Shown here: positions 32,496 to 40,135 of the stretch, in pieces
Layout: the number at the start of each line of letters is the position of its first letter
How positions within the stretch are numbered: the stretch's first letter is position 1
Notes under the pieces: generated by a model
Databases searched by the model: none
Told to the model about the DNA's origin: nothing
Seen by the model: only the letters and a program-made list of their open reading frames with translations
Made by a program: the position numbers and the translations under genes
Source of the DNA: Nocardioides silvaticus
Lineage (GTDB): Bacteria; Actinomycetota; Actinomycetes; Propionibacteriales; Nocardioidaceae
Assembly: GCF_003160695.1 (NCBI RefSeq)
Contig: NZ_QGDD01000007.1
Span: 1 to 64,000 of the forward strand
DNA length: 64,000 bases
Reading direction: 5' to 3'

Positions 32496-33146
32496 ATGAA
32501 CATTCTGGTGGTAGGTGCGAGCAGGGGCAGCGGCGCCGCCGTCGTCGAGGCGCTGGTGGCCGAGGGGCACCGGGTCACGGCGTTCGCGCGGACGGCGAGC
32601 AGCGCCGGGTACGGCGAGGAGGTGGTCACCGTCGACGGCGACGTGCTGGACCGCGACGACCTCGGCAAGGCGATGGTCGGACAGGACGCCGTGGTGGTGA
32701 CCCTCGGCATCAGCGACAACCCGGTGCGGGTGCAGTACCTGCGGCGCGCGAGCACCGCGCTCGACATCCGGTCGCAGGGCACCCGCCGCGTCGTGGAGGC
32801 GATGCGCGAGGCGGGCATCCGGCGGCTGGCCGTGCAGTCGACGTACGGCCTCGGCGGTGGCCGGCGCTCCCTGAACCTGCAGTGGAAGCTGGTCTTCGCC
32901 CTGCTCCTGCGCCCGCAGATCCGGGACACCGCCGTCCAGGAGCAGCTGGTCCGCGAGAGCGGCCTCGACTGGACGCTGGTGCGGCCGGTCGCGCTGACCG
33001 ACGAGGAGACGAGCGCGCCGGCGCACGTCGACACCGACGACCGTCGGCTCGGCATGCACGTCGCTCGCGGTCAGGTGGCGCGGGTCTTCGCCGCTGCCGT
33101 CCCCGACCCGGCGACGATCGGGCAGACGCTCAGCGTGTCGAGCTGA
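32496..33146 (+). CDS. NAD(P)H-binding atypical short-chain reductase
   Basis: A 216-residue NmrA/SDR_a5-type protein. The N-terminal cofactor motif is ILVVGASRGSGAAVVEAL (about 3-20), with DVLDRDDLGKAMVGQDAVVVTLG and STYGLGGGR following. It resembles flavin reductase/biliverdin-reductase-like proteins and ytfG-type quinone reductases; the substrate is not evident. ATG at 32496 has GAGAGGAA as Shine-Dalgarno. It is divergent from the AraC regulator, which probably controls it. Its 3' end overlaps the convergent GNAT gene by 17 bp. Confidence 0.87.
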   Translation: MNILVVGASRGSGAAVVEALVAEGHRVTAFARTASSAGYGEEVVTVDGDVLDRDDLGKAMVGQDAVVVTLGISDNPVRVQYLRRASTALDIRSQGTRRVVEAMREAGIRRLAVQSTYGLGGGRRSLNLQWKLVFALLLRPQIRDTAVQEQLVRESGLDWTLVRPVALTDEETSAPAHVDTDDRRLGMHVARGQVARVFAAAVPDPATIGQTLSVSS

Positions 33147-33576
33147 GCCGCATCGGCGTGTGCGGGATGCCGTCCTCGAGGAACTCCTCGCCGTCGGTGG
33201 CGAAGCCGAAGCCGCCGTACCAACCGGTCAGCGGCGTCTGCGCGTCGAGCACGACGTCGCGGCCGGGCCCGGCGTGCCGGCAGTGGTCGAGCGCGGCCTC
33301 CATCAGCCCGTCGGCGAGACCCCGTCCGCGCGCTGCCGGCGCCAGCGCGACCCGGCCGACCCGCCACGCCGTCGAGTCGTCGAGCACGCGGGCGCAGCCG
33401 ACCAGTGCGGCCCCGTCCGTCAGCAGCACGTGGGCGGTGCCCGGCTCGGTGTCCCGGCCGTCGAGGTCGGGGTAGGGGCAGGCCTGCTCCACGACGAAGA
33501 CGTCCTGGCGCAGCCGGGCCAGGTCGTGCACCTCGGCGGCCGTGAGGCCGGCGAACGGGGCGACCCGGATCTCCAT
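33130..33576 (-). CDS. GNAT N-acetyltransferase, ElaA-like
   Basis: A 148-residue acetyltransferase. The start VHDLARLRQDVFVVEQACPYPDLDGRD-like stretch, VGRVALAPAARGRGLADGLM (the acetyl-CoA pyrophosphate loop, R-x-x-G-x-G/A) and YGGFGFATDGEEFLEDGIPH are ElaA-family marks. The substrate is unknown. ATG at 33576 is preceded by a short upstream region shared with the divergent TPP-riboswitch leader. It converges with and overlaps the NAD(P)-binding gene by 17 bp. Confidence 0.9.
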   Translation of the reverse strand: MEIRVAPFAGLTAAEVHDLARLRQDVFVVEQACPYPDLDGRDTEPGTAHVLLTDGAALVGCARVLDDSTAWRVGRVALAPAARGRGLADGLMEAALDHCRHAGPGRDVVLDAQTPLTGWYGGFGFATDGEEFLEDGIPHTPMRLSSTR

Positions 33577-33610
33577 GCGCTCACCGTAGGGCCTACATTG
33601 GGAGGCGAAA

Positions 33611-33698
33611 GACAGGGGAGCACGAGTTGCGTGCTGAGAGTGCGGGCAGGCCCGCAGACCCTCCGAACCTGCTCCGGTTAGCACCGGCGAAGGGAGTC
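33611..33698 (+). promoter_or_regulatory. TPP riboswitch (THI element)
   Basis: The leader contains the conserved THI-box segments in order: GGGGAGC, GTGCTGAGAGTG, the GCGGGC-AGG-CCCGC variable P3a hairpin, ACCCTCCGAACCTG, CTCCGG-TTAGCA-CCGG and GCGAAGGGAG. GAC (33611) can pair with GTC (33698) to close P1. AGGGAG at 33691-33696 is also the only good Shine-Dalgarno for the next gene (9 nt before the ATG), so ligand binding should hide the ribosome site: translational control. Confidence 0.95.
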
Positions 33699-33705
33699 CG
33701 AACCG

Positions 33706-34764
33706 ATGCGTTCCCGCGCAGCGGCCGCACTGACGGCGACCGCACTGACCACCACCGCCCTGGCGGGCTGCTCGCTCGCCTCCGAGGACGACGACACGAG
33801 CGACGCCGCACCCGGCGAGTGCGGCGAGGTCGTCCTCGTCACCCACGACTCCTTCGACCTCCCCGGGAAGGTGGTCCGGGCGTTCGAGGAGGAGTCCGGC
33901 TGCACGCTCACCCACGCGCCCGCCGGTGACGGCGGCGAGCTCACCAGCAAGCTCACCGTCACCCAGGGCGACCCGATCGGGGACGTCGCGTTCGGCGTCG
34001 ACAACACCTTCGCGGGCGCCGCGCTCGAGGAGGACGTCTTCGCGCCGTACGACGCCGACCTCCCCGAGGGCGCCGAGCAGTACCTCCTGCCCGGGGACGA
34101 CGACGGCGTGCTGACGCCGGTGGACAACGCCAGCGTCTGCGTCAACGTCGACACCGTCTGGTTCGAGAAGGAGGGACTCGAGCCGCCCGCCACCCTCGAC
34201 GACCTGACCGACCCCGCCTACCGCGACCTGTTCGTGACGCCGTCGGCGACGACGAGCACGCCCGGCCTCGCGTTCCTGCTCGCGACCATCGGCCGGTACG
34301 GCGACGCGTGGCAGGACTACTGGCGCGACCTGCTCGCCAACGGGGCGAAGGTCGTCAAGGGCTGGGAGGACGCCTACTACGTCGACTTCTCCTACTCCGG
34401 TGGCGACCGGCCGATCGTGCTGTCCTACGACACCTCGCCGGCCTACACCGTCAAGGGCGGCGAGAGCTCGACGACCGCGTTGCTCGACACCTGCTTCCGT
34501 CAGGTCGAGTACGCCGGCGTGCTCGAGGGCGCCGCCAACCCCGCGGGCGCCGAGCAGGTCGTCGACTTCCTGCTCAGCCGGGAGGTGCAGCAGGCGCTGC
34601 CGACCAGCATGTACGTCTTCCCGGTCGACGCCGAGGCCCCGCTGCCGCCGGAGTGGGCGGACTTCGCCCAGCAGCCGACCGCGCCGATCGAGGTCGCGCC
34701 CGAGGAGATCTCCGAGAACCGCCGTGACTGGCTGGGCGCGTGGACGGAACTCGCCTCCGGGTGA
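33706..34764 (+). CDS. thiB: Thiamine ABC transporter substrate-binding lipoprotein
   Basis: A 352-residue periplasmic-binding lipoprotein: signal peptide with lipobox LAGCS at about 18-22, then the family start VVLVTHDSFDLPGKVVRAFEEESGC. VAFGVDNTFAGAALEEDVF and the TPP-pocket tyrosine/tryptophan stretch YYVDFSYSGGDRPIVLSYDTSPAY follow the ThiB pattern. It binds thiamine or its phosphates outside the membrane and delivers it to the ThiPQ-like transporter. The riboswitch upstream makes the substrate assignment secure. Its stop overlaps the permease GTG start (GTGA). Confidence 0.95.
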   Translation: MRSRAAAALTATALTTTALAGCSLASEDDDTSDAAPGECGEVVLVTHDSFDLPGKVVRAFEEESGCTLTHAPAGDGGELTSKLTVTQGDPIGDVAFGVDNTFAGAALEEDVFAPYDADLPEGAEQYLLPGDDDGVLTPVDNASVCVNVDTVWFEKEGLEPPATLDDLTDPAYRDLFVTPSATTSTPGLAFLLATIGRYGDAWQDYWRDLLANGAKVVKGWEDAYYVDFSYSGGDRPIVLSYDTSPAYTVKGGESSTTALLDTCFRQVEYAGVLEGAANPAGAEQVVDFLLSREVQQALPTSMYVFPVDAEAPLPPEWADFAQQPTAPIEVAPEEISENRRDWLGAWTELASG

Positions 34765-36431
34765 GGCGCACCGCCGGCCTGCTCGCCCTGGCCGCGGTGC
34801 CCACCGCGGTCCTGGCGGTCTTCTTCCTGCTCCCGGTGTGGGGCATGGTCGAGCGCGGGCTGTGGCCCGACGGCAGCTTCGACCCGGGCGCGATGGTCGA
34901 GGTCATCGGTCGCGAGCGGACCCTGCGGGTCGTCTGGTTCACGCTCTGGACGAGCACCGTGTCCACGGTCGTCGCCGTCGTGCTCGGGCTGCCGGCCGCC
35001 TACGTCCTGCACCGTCTCGACCTCCCGCTCCGCAGTGCGGTCCGGGCCGCGCTGCTCGTCCCGTTCGTGCTGCCGACGGTCGTCGTCGGCATCGCCATCC
35101 GCGAGCTGGTGGCCGAGTCCGGACCGCTGGGGTTCCTCGGCATCGACGGCTCACCGGTCGCGATCCTGGTCGGGCTGGTCTTCTTCAACGTCGCCGTGGT
35201 CATCCGCACCGTCGGCACCGCGTGGGAGAGCCTCGACCGGCGCCCGGCAGAGGCGGCGGCGGGCCTGGGCGCCTCGCCCTTCCACGTGCTGCGCACGGTG
35301 ACCTTCCCGGCCCTCCGCCCGGCGATCGTGTCCGCCGCCGCGGTGGTGTTCCTCTTCTGCGCGACCGGCTTCGGCGTCGTGCTCCTGCTCGGCGGCACCC
35401 GCTACTCCTCGGTCGAGACCGAGATCTACCTGCTCACCACCGGCGCCATCACCGGCACTGTGGAGTACCAGGCAGCGGCGGCGCTGTCGCTGGTCCAGCT
35501 GGCCGCGGTCGTGGCGCTGCTGGCGGTCGCGGCGCGGTTGCGCGCCGTCCCGGACCCGACCGTACGACGCGCGCGGTCCGCCCCCGCCCGGCCGCGACGC
35601 CAGGACGTTCCTGCCCTGGTCGCGACCGGGCTGGTGCTGCTCGCCGTAGCCGCTCCGGTGGTCACCCTGGTCGTCGGCTCGCTGAGGCAGGACGGTGCGT
35701 GGACGCTGGCGCACTACCGGGCCCTGCAGGGCAGCGGCGAGGACGCGGGCGCGTCCGGGATGGACGGCGGCCTGCTCCGGGTCTCGGTGGCCGAGGCGCT
35801 CACCAACTCCCTGCGCATCGCCGTCGACGCCACCTGGATGGCGCTGCTGCTCGGCCTGCTCGTCGCGGTCGTGGTGACCCGTCGGACCCGCGGCCGCACC
35901 GAGGCACGGGTCCGCAGCGCCTTCGACGGCCTCTTCATGCTGCCGCTCGGGGTCTCCGCGGTGACGCTCGGCTTCGGCTTCCTCATCACCCTCGACGACC
36001 CGCCGCTCGACCTGCGCTCGAGCCCGGTGCTGGTGCCGGTCGCCCAGGCCCTGGTGGCCCTCCCGCTGGTGGTGCGGGTGCTGGTGCCGGTGCTGCAGGG
36101 CATCGACGACCGGCAGCGGCAGGCCGCGGCGTCGCTGGGCGCGGGCCCGCTGCGTGCGGCGCTGACCGTCGACGTACCCGTGCTGTGGCGGCCGCTGCTC
36201 GCCGCCGCCGGCTTCGCGTTCGCCGTCTCCCTCGGCGAGTTCGGCGCGACGTCCTTCATCGTCCGCGCCCAGGTGCCGACGCTGCCGGTCGTGATCTACC
36301 GGCTGATCGGCAGCCCCGGCGCGCTGAACTACGGCACCGCCATGGCCGCGTCCGTCGTGCTCGCCGCCGCCACCGCGCTGGTGATCCTGGTGGTCGAGCG
36401 ACTGCGCGTCCCCGGAGTAGGAGTGTTCTGA
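34761..36431 (+). CDS. thiP: Thiamine ABC transporter permease (fused, two BPD domains)
   Basis: A 556-residue membrane protein of about 12 TM helices containing two binding-protein-dependent transport modules. The EAA-loop-like segments are EAAAGLGASPFHVLRTVTFPALRPAI in the first half and QAAASLGAGPLRAALTVDVPVLW in the second, each contacting the ATPase. The fused design matches ThiP. GTG at 34761 overlaps the thiB stop by 4 nt; an earlier in-frame GTG at 34740 is possible. The stop overlaps the ATPase ATG (TGATG), so the three genes are translationally coupled. Confidence 0.94.
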   Translation: MRRTAGLLALAAVPTAVLAVFFLLPVWGMVERGLWPDGSFDPGAMVEVIGRERTLRVVWFTLWTSTVSTVVAVVLGLPAAYVLHRLDLPLRSAVRAALLVPFVLPTVVVGIAIRELVAESGPLGFLGIDGSPVAILVGLVFFNVAVVIRTVGTAWESLDRRPAEAAAGLGASPFHVLRTVTFPALRPAIVSAAAVVFLFCATGFGVVLLLGGTRYSSVETEIYLLTTGAITGTVEYQAAAALSLVQLAAVVALLAVAARLRAVPDPTVRRARSAPARPRRQDVPALVATGLVLLAVAAPVVTLVVGSLRQDGAWTLAHYRALQGSGEDAGASGMDGGLLRVSVAEALTNSLRIAVDATWMALLLGLLVAVVVTRRTRGRTEARVRSAFDGLFMLPLGVSAVTLGFGFLITLDDPPLDLRSSPVLVPVAQALVALPLVVRVLVPVLQGIDDRQRQAAASLGAGPLRAALTVDVPVLWRPLLAAAGFAFAVSLGEFGATSFIVRAQVPTLPVVIYRLIGSPGALNYGTAMAASVVLAAATALVILVVERLRVPGVGVF

Positions 36432-37468
36432 TGCTCTCCGTCGAACGGCTCACCGTCCGCTTCGGCCCGCACCCGGCCGTCGACCGGGTCGACCTGCGCG
36501 TCGACGACGGCCACGTGCTCGCCGTGCTCGGACCCTCGGGCAGCGGCAAGTCGTCGCTGCTGCGCGCGGTCGCCGGCCTCGAGCCGCTGGCCGGTGGCAG
36601 GGTCCGGTGGGACGACCACGACCTCGCCGGCGTCCCGACCCACCGCCGCGGATTCGCGCTGATGTTCCAGGACGGCCAGCTCTTCGACCACCTGACCGTC
36701 GCCCGCAACGTCGGCTACGCGCTCCGGCTGGGTCTCGACAGGCTCGACCGACAGGGGCGCGCTGCATCGCGCCGCCGGGTCGACGAGCTGCTCGACCTGG
36801 TCGGCCTGGCGGGGTACGGCGAGCGCCTGCCCCGCACGCTGTCGGGTGGGGAGCGTCAGCGGGTCGCGCTCGCCCGCTCGCTGGCGGCCGAGCCGCGGCT
36901 GCTGCTGCTCGACGAGCCGCTCTCGGCCCTCGACGCCGAGCTGCGGGTGCGGCTGGGCGCCGACCTGCGGCGGATCCTCACGGAGGCGGGCACGACGGCG
37001 CTGCTGGTGACGCACGACCAGGAGGAGGCGTTCGCCGTCGCGGACCGGCTGGCGGTGATGCGGGAGGGATCGGTCGTCCAGCACGGCACGACCGAGGAGG
37101 TGTGGGCCCGCCCCGCCGACGCCGCGACCGCCTTGTTCCTCGGCTACGCCCGGATCCTCGAGGGCGATGCCGCCCGGGCGGTGCTGGCCGCGGCCGACCG
37201 GCCGCCCGCCCCCGCGATCGCCGTCCGGCGGTCCGCGCTGGCCGCGCGGCGCGCCGACCCGCTCGAGGCCGACCCTCGCGGCCTGACCGCGACGGTGCGC
37301 GCCGTACGCGCCACTCCCGACGAGGTGCGGCTCGTCGTCGACGCCGACGGCGTGGGCGAGGTGGACGCCGTCGGCGCACCCGGCTGGCTCCCTGCGCCGG
37401 GCGACCGCGTGGTGCTGCGGGTCGATCCCGCCCGCCTCGCTGTACTCCCTCCGACGGCGACTGCCTAG
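36431..37468 (+). CDS. thiQ: Thiamine ABC transporter ATP-binding protein
   Basis: A 345-residue ABC ATPase: Walker A GPSGSGKSS (34-42), Q-loop MFQDGQLFDHLTVARNV, signature LSGGERQRVALARSL (137-151), Walker B LLLLDEPLSALD, H-loop VTHDQEEAF. A C-terminal TOBE-like domain (about 245-345) makes it longer than E. coli ThiQ. Residues 100-108 (LGLDRLDRQ) are encoded by a copy of the TCTCGACAGGCTCGACC repeat, in a loop where ThiQ-like ATPases vary in length. It powers thiamine uptake with the two upstream genes. Confidence 0.94.
   Translation: MLSVERLTVRFGPHPAVDRVDLRVDDGHVLAVLGPSGSGKSSLLRAVAGLEPLAGGRVRWDDHDLAGVPTHRRGFALMFQDGQLFDHLTVARNVGYALRLGLDRLDRQGRAASRRRVDELLDLVGLAGYGERLPRTLSGGERQRVALARSLAAEPRLLLLDEPLSALDAELRVRLGADLRRILTEAGTTALLVTHDQEEAFAVADRLAVMREGSVVQHGTTEEVWARPADAATALFLGYARILEGDAARAVLAAADRPPAPAIAVRRSALAARRADPLEADPRGLTATVRAVRATPDEVRLVVDADGVGEVDAVGAPGWLPAPGDRVVLRVDPARLAVLPPTATA
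36731..36749 (+). repeat. Dispersed repeat copy inside the thiQ-like gene
   Basis: GGTCTCGACAGGCTCGACC encodes G-L-D-R-L-D in frame. The 17-nt core is identical to the copy in tilS. Confidence 0.7.
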
Positions 37469-37478
37469 AATCCCTCGG

Positions 37479-38681
37479 GTGTACCGCCGCGCCTATACGC
37501 TCCTGATCGGCACGGCGGTGGCGACCTGGGCGTGGATGGTCTTCGTCACCTTCAAGTACGACCGGGTCCCGATCGAGCCCGAGGGCAAGCTGCTCGGTCC
37601 GTCGCTGACCTGGCTGCTGGAGATGCTCGGCGCGGTGCCGAGCAGCATCGCGCTGCTCAACGTCGTGATGGTCGTCGACGTCTGCCTCCGGGCGCTGACC
37701 GTGCTCGGGGCCGCGTTCGCGGTCGACCTGGCCGTCGGCACCCTGATCACGCGTCGCCGCGAGCTGTTCGCGCGCCGCGACCCGGACACCGACGACGGCA
37801 CCTCGCGGTTCGCGCTGTTCCGGACGCTCGCCGGCGACCGGCGGCGAACCCACTGGACCGGTGAGCGCACCCGGCTGGTCGTGCTGGGCACGCTGTTCTT
37901 CTACCTGACCTACGTCTGCTACCGGAACCTCAAGTCCGACCTGCCGTTCGTGCGTCCCGACCCCGACCGGGAGCCGGGCCACGTGAAGGCGCTGTCCTAC
38001 GACCGCGAGCTGCACGTGATGGACCGGGTGCTGTTCTTCGGGCACGACCCCTCCGACGTCCTGCACGCCGTCTTCGGCACGACGATCAGTGCGCACGTCC
38101 TCAGCCAGGTCTACCTGACCTACCTGCCGCTGGTGATCCTGCTCGTCGTCGTCTGGCTGGTGTGGTCGCGCAACGTCTCCTTCGGCTACTGGTTCGTGAC
38201 CTCGCAGGTGGTCGCCTGGACGCTCGGCACCATCTCCTACTACCTGCTGCCGACCCTGGGTCCCGGGATCGAGTACCAGGCGGAGTACGAGGTCCTCACC
38301 AAGACACCCACCACCGACCTGATGGAGTCGATCACCAACGGCCGGGCGGGCGTGCTCTACGACCCGCTGGTCGAGGGTGCGCTGAACTCGGTCGCGGGCT
38401 TCGCCAGCCTGCACGTCACGATCACCGTGCTGTGGGCGCTGATGGTGCAGTACACCGTGCGCTCGACGATCCTGAAGTGGGTCTTCTGGGTCAACGCCGG
38501 TCTCACCGTGATCGCCACCCTCTACTTCGGCTGGCACTACGTCGCCGACGACATCGCCGGCATCGCGATCGCGGTCTTCTCCTTCTACGTCGGTGGCCTC
38601 GCGAGCGGGCAGAAGTTCGACCGCGGGACGGGATCGCACCCCACCACGACCACCTCCAAGGTGCCCGTCGAGAAGCACTGA
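37479..38681 (+). CDS. PAP2-superfamily membrane phosphatase/phosphotransferase
   Basis: A 400-residue integral membrane protein with about seven TM helices. The late part has the PAP2 signature in reduced form: GFASLHVTITVLWAL (the SLHV histidine) and FGWHYVADDIAGI (the H-x3-D pair). This is the layout of the Aur1/inositolphosphotransferase-like PAP2_3 group, which moves phosphoinositol- or phosphate-headgroups on lipids. An extracytoplasmic loop (FVRPDPDREPGHVKALSYDRELHVMD) precedes it. GTG at 37479 is 10 bp after the thiQ-like stop, but there is no evidence that it serves thiamine uptake. A perfect 18-bp palindrome lies after its stop. Confidence 0.82.
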   Translation: MYRRAYTLLIGTAVATWAWMVFVTFKYDRVPIEPEGKLLGPSLTWLLEMLGAVPSSIALLNVVMVVDVCLRALTVLGAAFAVDLAVGTLITRRRELFARRDPDTDDGTSRFALFRTLAGDRRRTHWTGERTRLVVLGTLFFYLTYVCYRNLKSDLPFVRPDPDREPGHVKALSYDRELHVMDRVLFFGHDPSDVLHAVFGTTISAHVLSQVYLTYLPLVILLVVVWLVWSRNVSFGYWFVTSQVVAWTLGTISYYLLPTLGPGIEYQAEYEVLTKTPTTDLMESITNGRAGVLYDPLVEGALNSVAGFASLHVTITVLWALMVQYTVRSTILKWVFWVNAGLTVIATLYFGWHYVADDIAGIAIAVFSFYVGGLASGQKFDRGTGSHPTTTTSKVPVEKH

Positions 38682-38696
38682 GCGGAGCGGCCCGAG

Positions 38697-38714
38697 AACT
38701 ACACCGGTGTAGTT
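38697..38714. repeat. Perfect 18-bp palindrome after the PAP2 gene
   Basis: AACTACACCGGTGTAGTT is self-complementary without a centre, 15 bp past the stop of the PAP2 gene. Between here and the NlpC/P60 start the strand carries an unusual T-rich tract (38735-38771) in this GC-rich window, a likely promoter region for the next gene. Palindrome could be an operator for that gene or part of a terminator. Confidence 0.6.
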
Positions 38715-38826
38715 CGCAAGCCGACACGCCGGTGACTTCTGAGTTTCTTGAGGTTTTTGTTTCTTTTGTGACGAATGCGCACTAGCGTGCTCCGAGTTGC
38801 CTGTCCGCTGACCGGAGGAGACTCCT

Positions 38827-40119
38827 GTGCGCCGCCCCGTCGTCGGGACCGCCCTGCTCGCGCTCGTGCTGATCACCGCTCCCGCGAGCGCCGACCCCTC
38901 GGACCCGTCGGTCCCCTCGCGCAGCGACGTCCGTGAGGCGGAGCGCCGGGCCGATGCCGCCGCCGACGACGTCGGCGCGATCCAGGCCCGGATCGACGAG
39001 GCCAACGCGAGCCTCGAGGCGGCGGCCGTCGCCGCGCAACAGGCTTCCGAGGCCTACAACGGCGCGCGCTACCGGCTCGCCGAGGCGCGCAGGGCCGAGC
39101 GGCAGGCCGCCCAGGAGGCCCGCCGTGCGGCACGCGCCCTCGCGGTCGTGAAGCGCGACTACCGCGGCGCCGTCCTGACCACCTTCGTCGGCAGCAACCC
39201 CGACCTCGCCGCGTTCAACGCGATGCTCGACGCCGACGGGCTGCCGTCGCTGCTCGACCGCGACGCGACCTCCGAGATCGTCCAGGCCGAGTTCGAGGAG
39301 AAGCGCACCGCCTACGAGGCCGCTGCGGAGGAGGCCGCCGACGCCGAGGAAGCGGCCGAGGACGCCGCGGCCGACGCCGCGGACGCAGCAGCCGACGCCG
39401 AGCTGGCCAAGCAGGACGCCGAGGACGCCGTCGCGGCCGCGGCTTCGGCCGTGGAGAGCGTCCGGGCGGAGAAGACCCGTCTGCTGCGCCGGCTGGCCCG
39501 GCTCGAGGGCGTCAGCGTCGCGCTCGCCGAGGAGCGCCAGGCCGCGCTGGAGCTGCAGGCCCAGCAGCAGGCCGAGCTCGAGGCCCAACAGCTCGCCGAG
39601 GAACAGGCCGAGCTGGAGGCACAGCAGCAGGCCGAGGAGCAGGCCGAGCAGGAGCAGCAGGAGCAGCAGGAGCAGCAGGAGCAGCCGGAGCAGCAGCCCG
39701 AGCAGCAGCCGGACACCGACGCAGACCCCGACCCCACGCCCCCGCCCAGCGACCTGGGCGGTGCGTCGGCGGCGATCGCGTTCGCCCGCGCCCAGCTCGG
39801 CGAGCCCTACGTGTGGGCCGCCGCCGGCCCGGGCTCGTGGGACTGCTCGGGCCTGACGATGGCTGCCTGGGCGGCCGGCGGGAAGTCGCTCCCGCACTAC
39901 TCCGTGGCCCAGTACGAGCAGTCGACCCCGATCTCGGCGGCCGAGCTGAAGCCCGGGGACCTGGTCTTCTGGGGCTCCTCGAGCAGCGCGAGCTCGATCT
40001 ACCACGTCGCGCTCTACGTCGGGGACGGCCGGATCATCCACGCCCCGCGCACCGGCCGGCCGGTGACGGAGGAGTCCATGTACTACTGGATCCCTCCTAC
40101 GCACTACGCCAGGCCGTAG
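38827..40119 (+). CDS. Secreted NlpC/P60 peptidoglycan endopeptidase with long coiled coil
   Basis: A 430-residue exported protein: signal peptide (1-22, cleavage after APASA), an Ala/Glu-rich coiled coil (about 30-230), a Gln/Glu-rich linker with repeated EAQQQAEEQ/EQQEQQEQ units (about 240-290), a Pro/Asp linker, and a C-terminal NlpC/P60 domain. Catalytic residues are C340 (WDCSGLT), H393 (YHVALYVGDG) and H405. This is the RipA/RipC-type plan: the coiled coil holds the enzyme at the septum (FtsEX-type) and the NlpC domain cuts the D-Glu/mDAP bond. GTG at 38827 has GGAGGAG upstream. Confidence 0.94.
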   Translation: MRRPVVGTALLALVLITAPASADPSDPSVPSRSDVREAERRADAAADDVGAIQARIDEANASLEAAAVAAQQASEAYNGARYRLAEARRAERQAAQEARRAARALAVVKRDYRGAVLTTFVGSNPDLAAFNAMLDADGLPSLLDRDATSEIVQAEFEEKRTAYEAAAEEAADAEEAAEDAAADAADAAADAELAKQDAEDAVAAAASAVESVRAEKTRLLRRLARLEGVSVALAEERQAALELQAQQQAELEAQQLAEEQAELEAQQQAEEQAEQEQQEQQEQQEQPEQQPEQQPDTDADPDPTPPPSDLGGASAAIAFARAQLGEPYVWAAAGPGSWDCSGLTMAAWAAGGKSLPHYSVAQYEQSTPISAAELKPGDLVFWGSSSSASSIYHVALYVGDGRIIHAPRTGRPVTEESMYYWIPPTHYARP

Positions 40120-40135
40120 CCAGTAGGTTGCGGGC

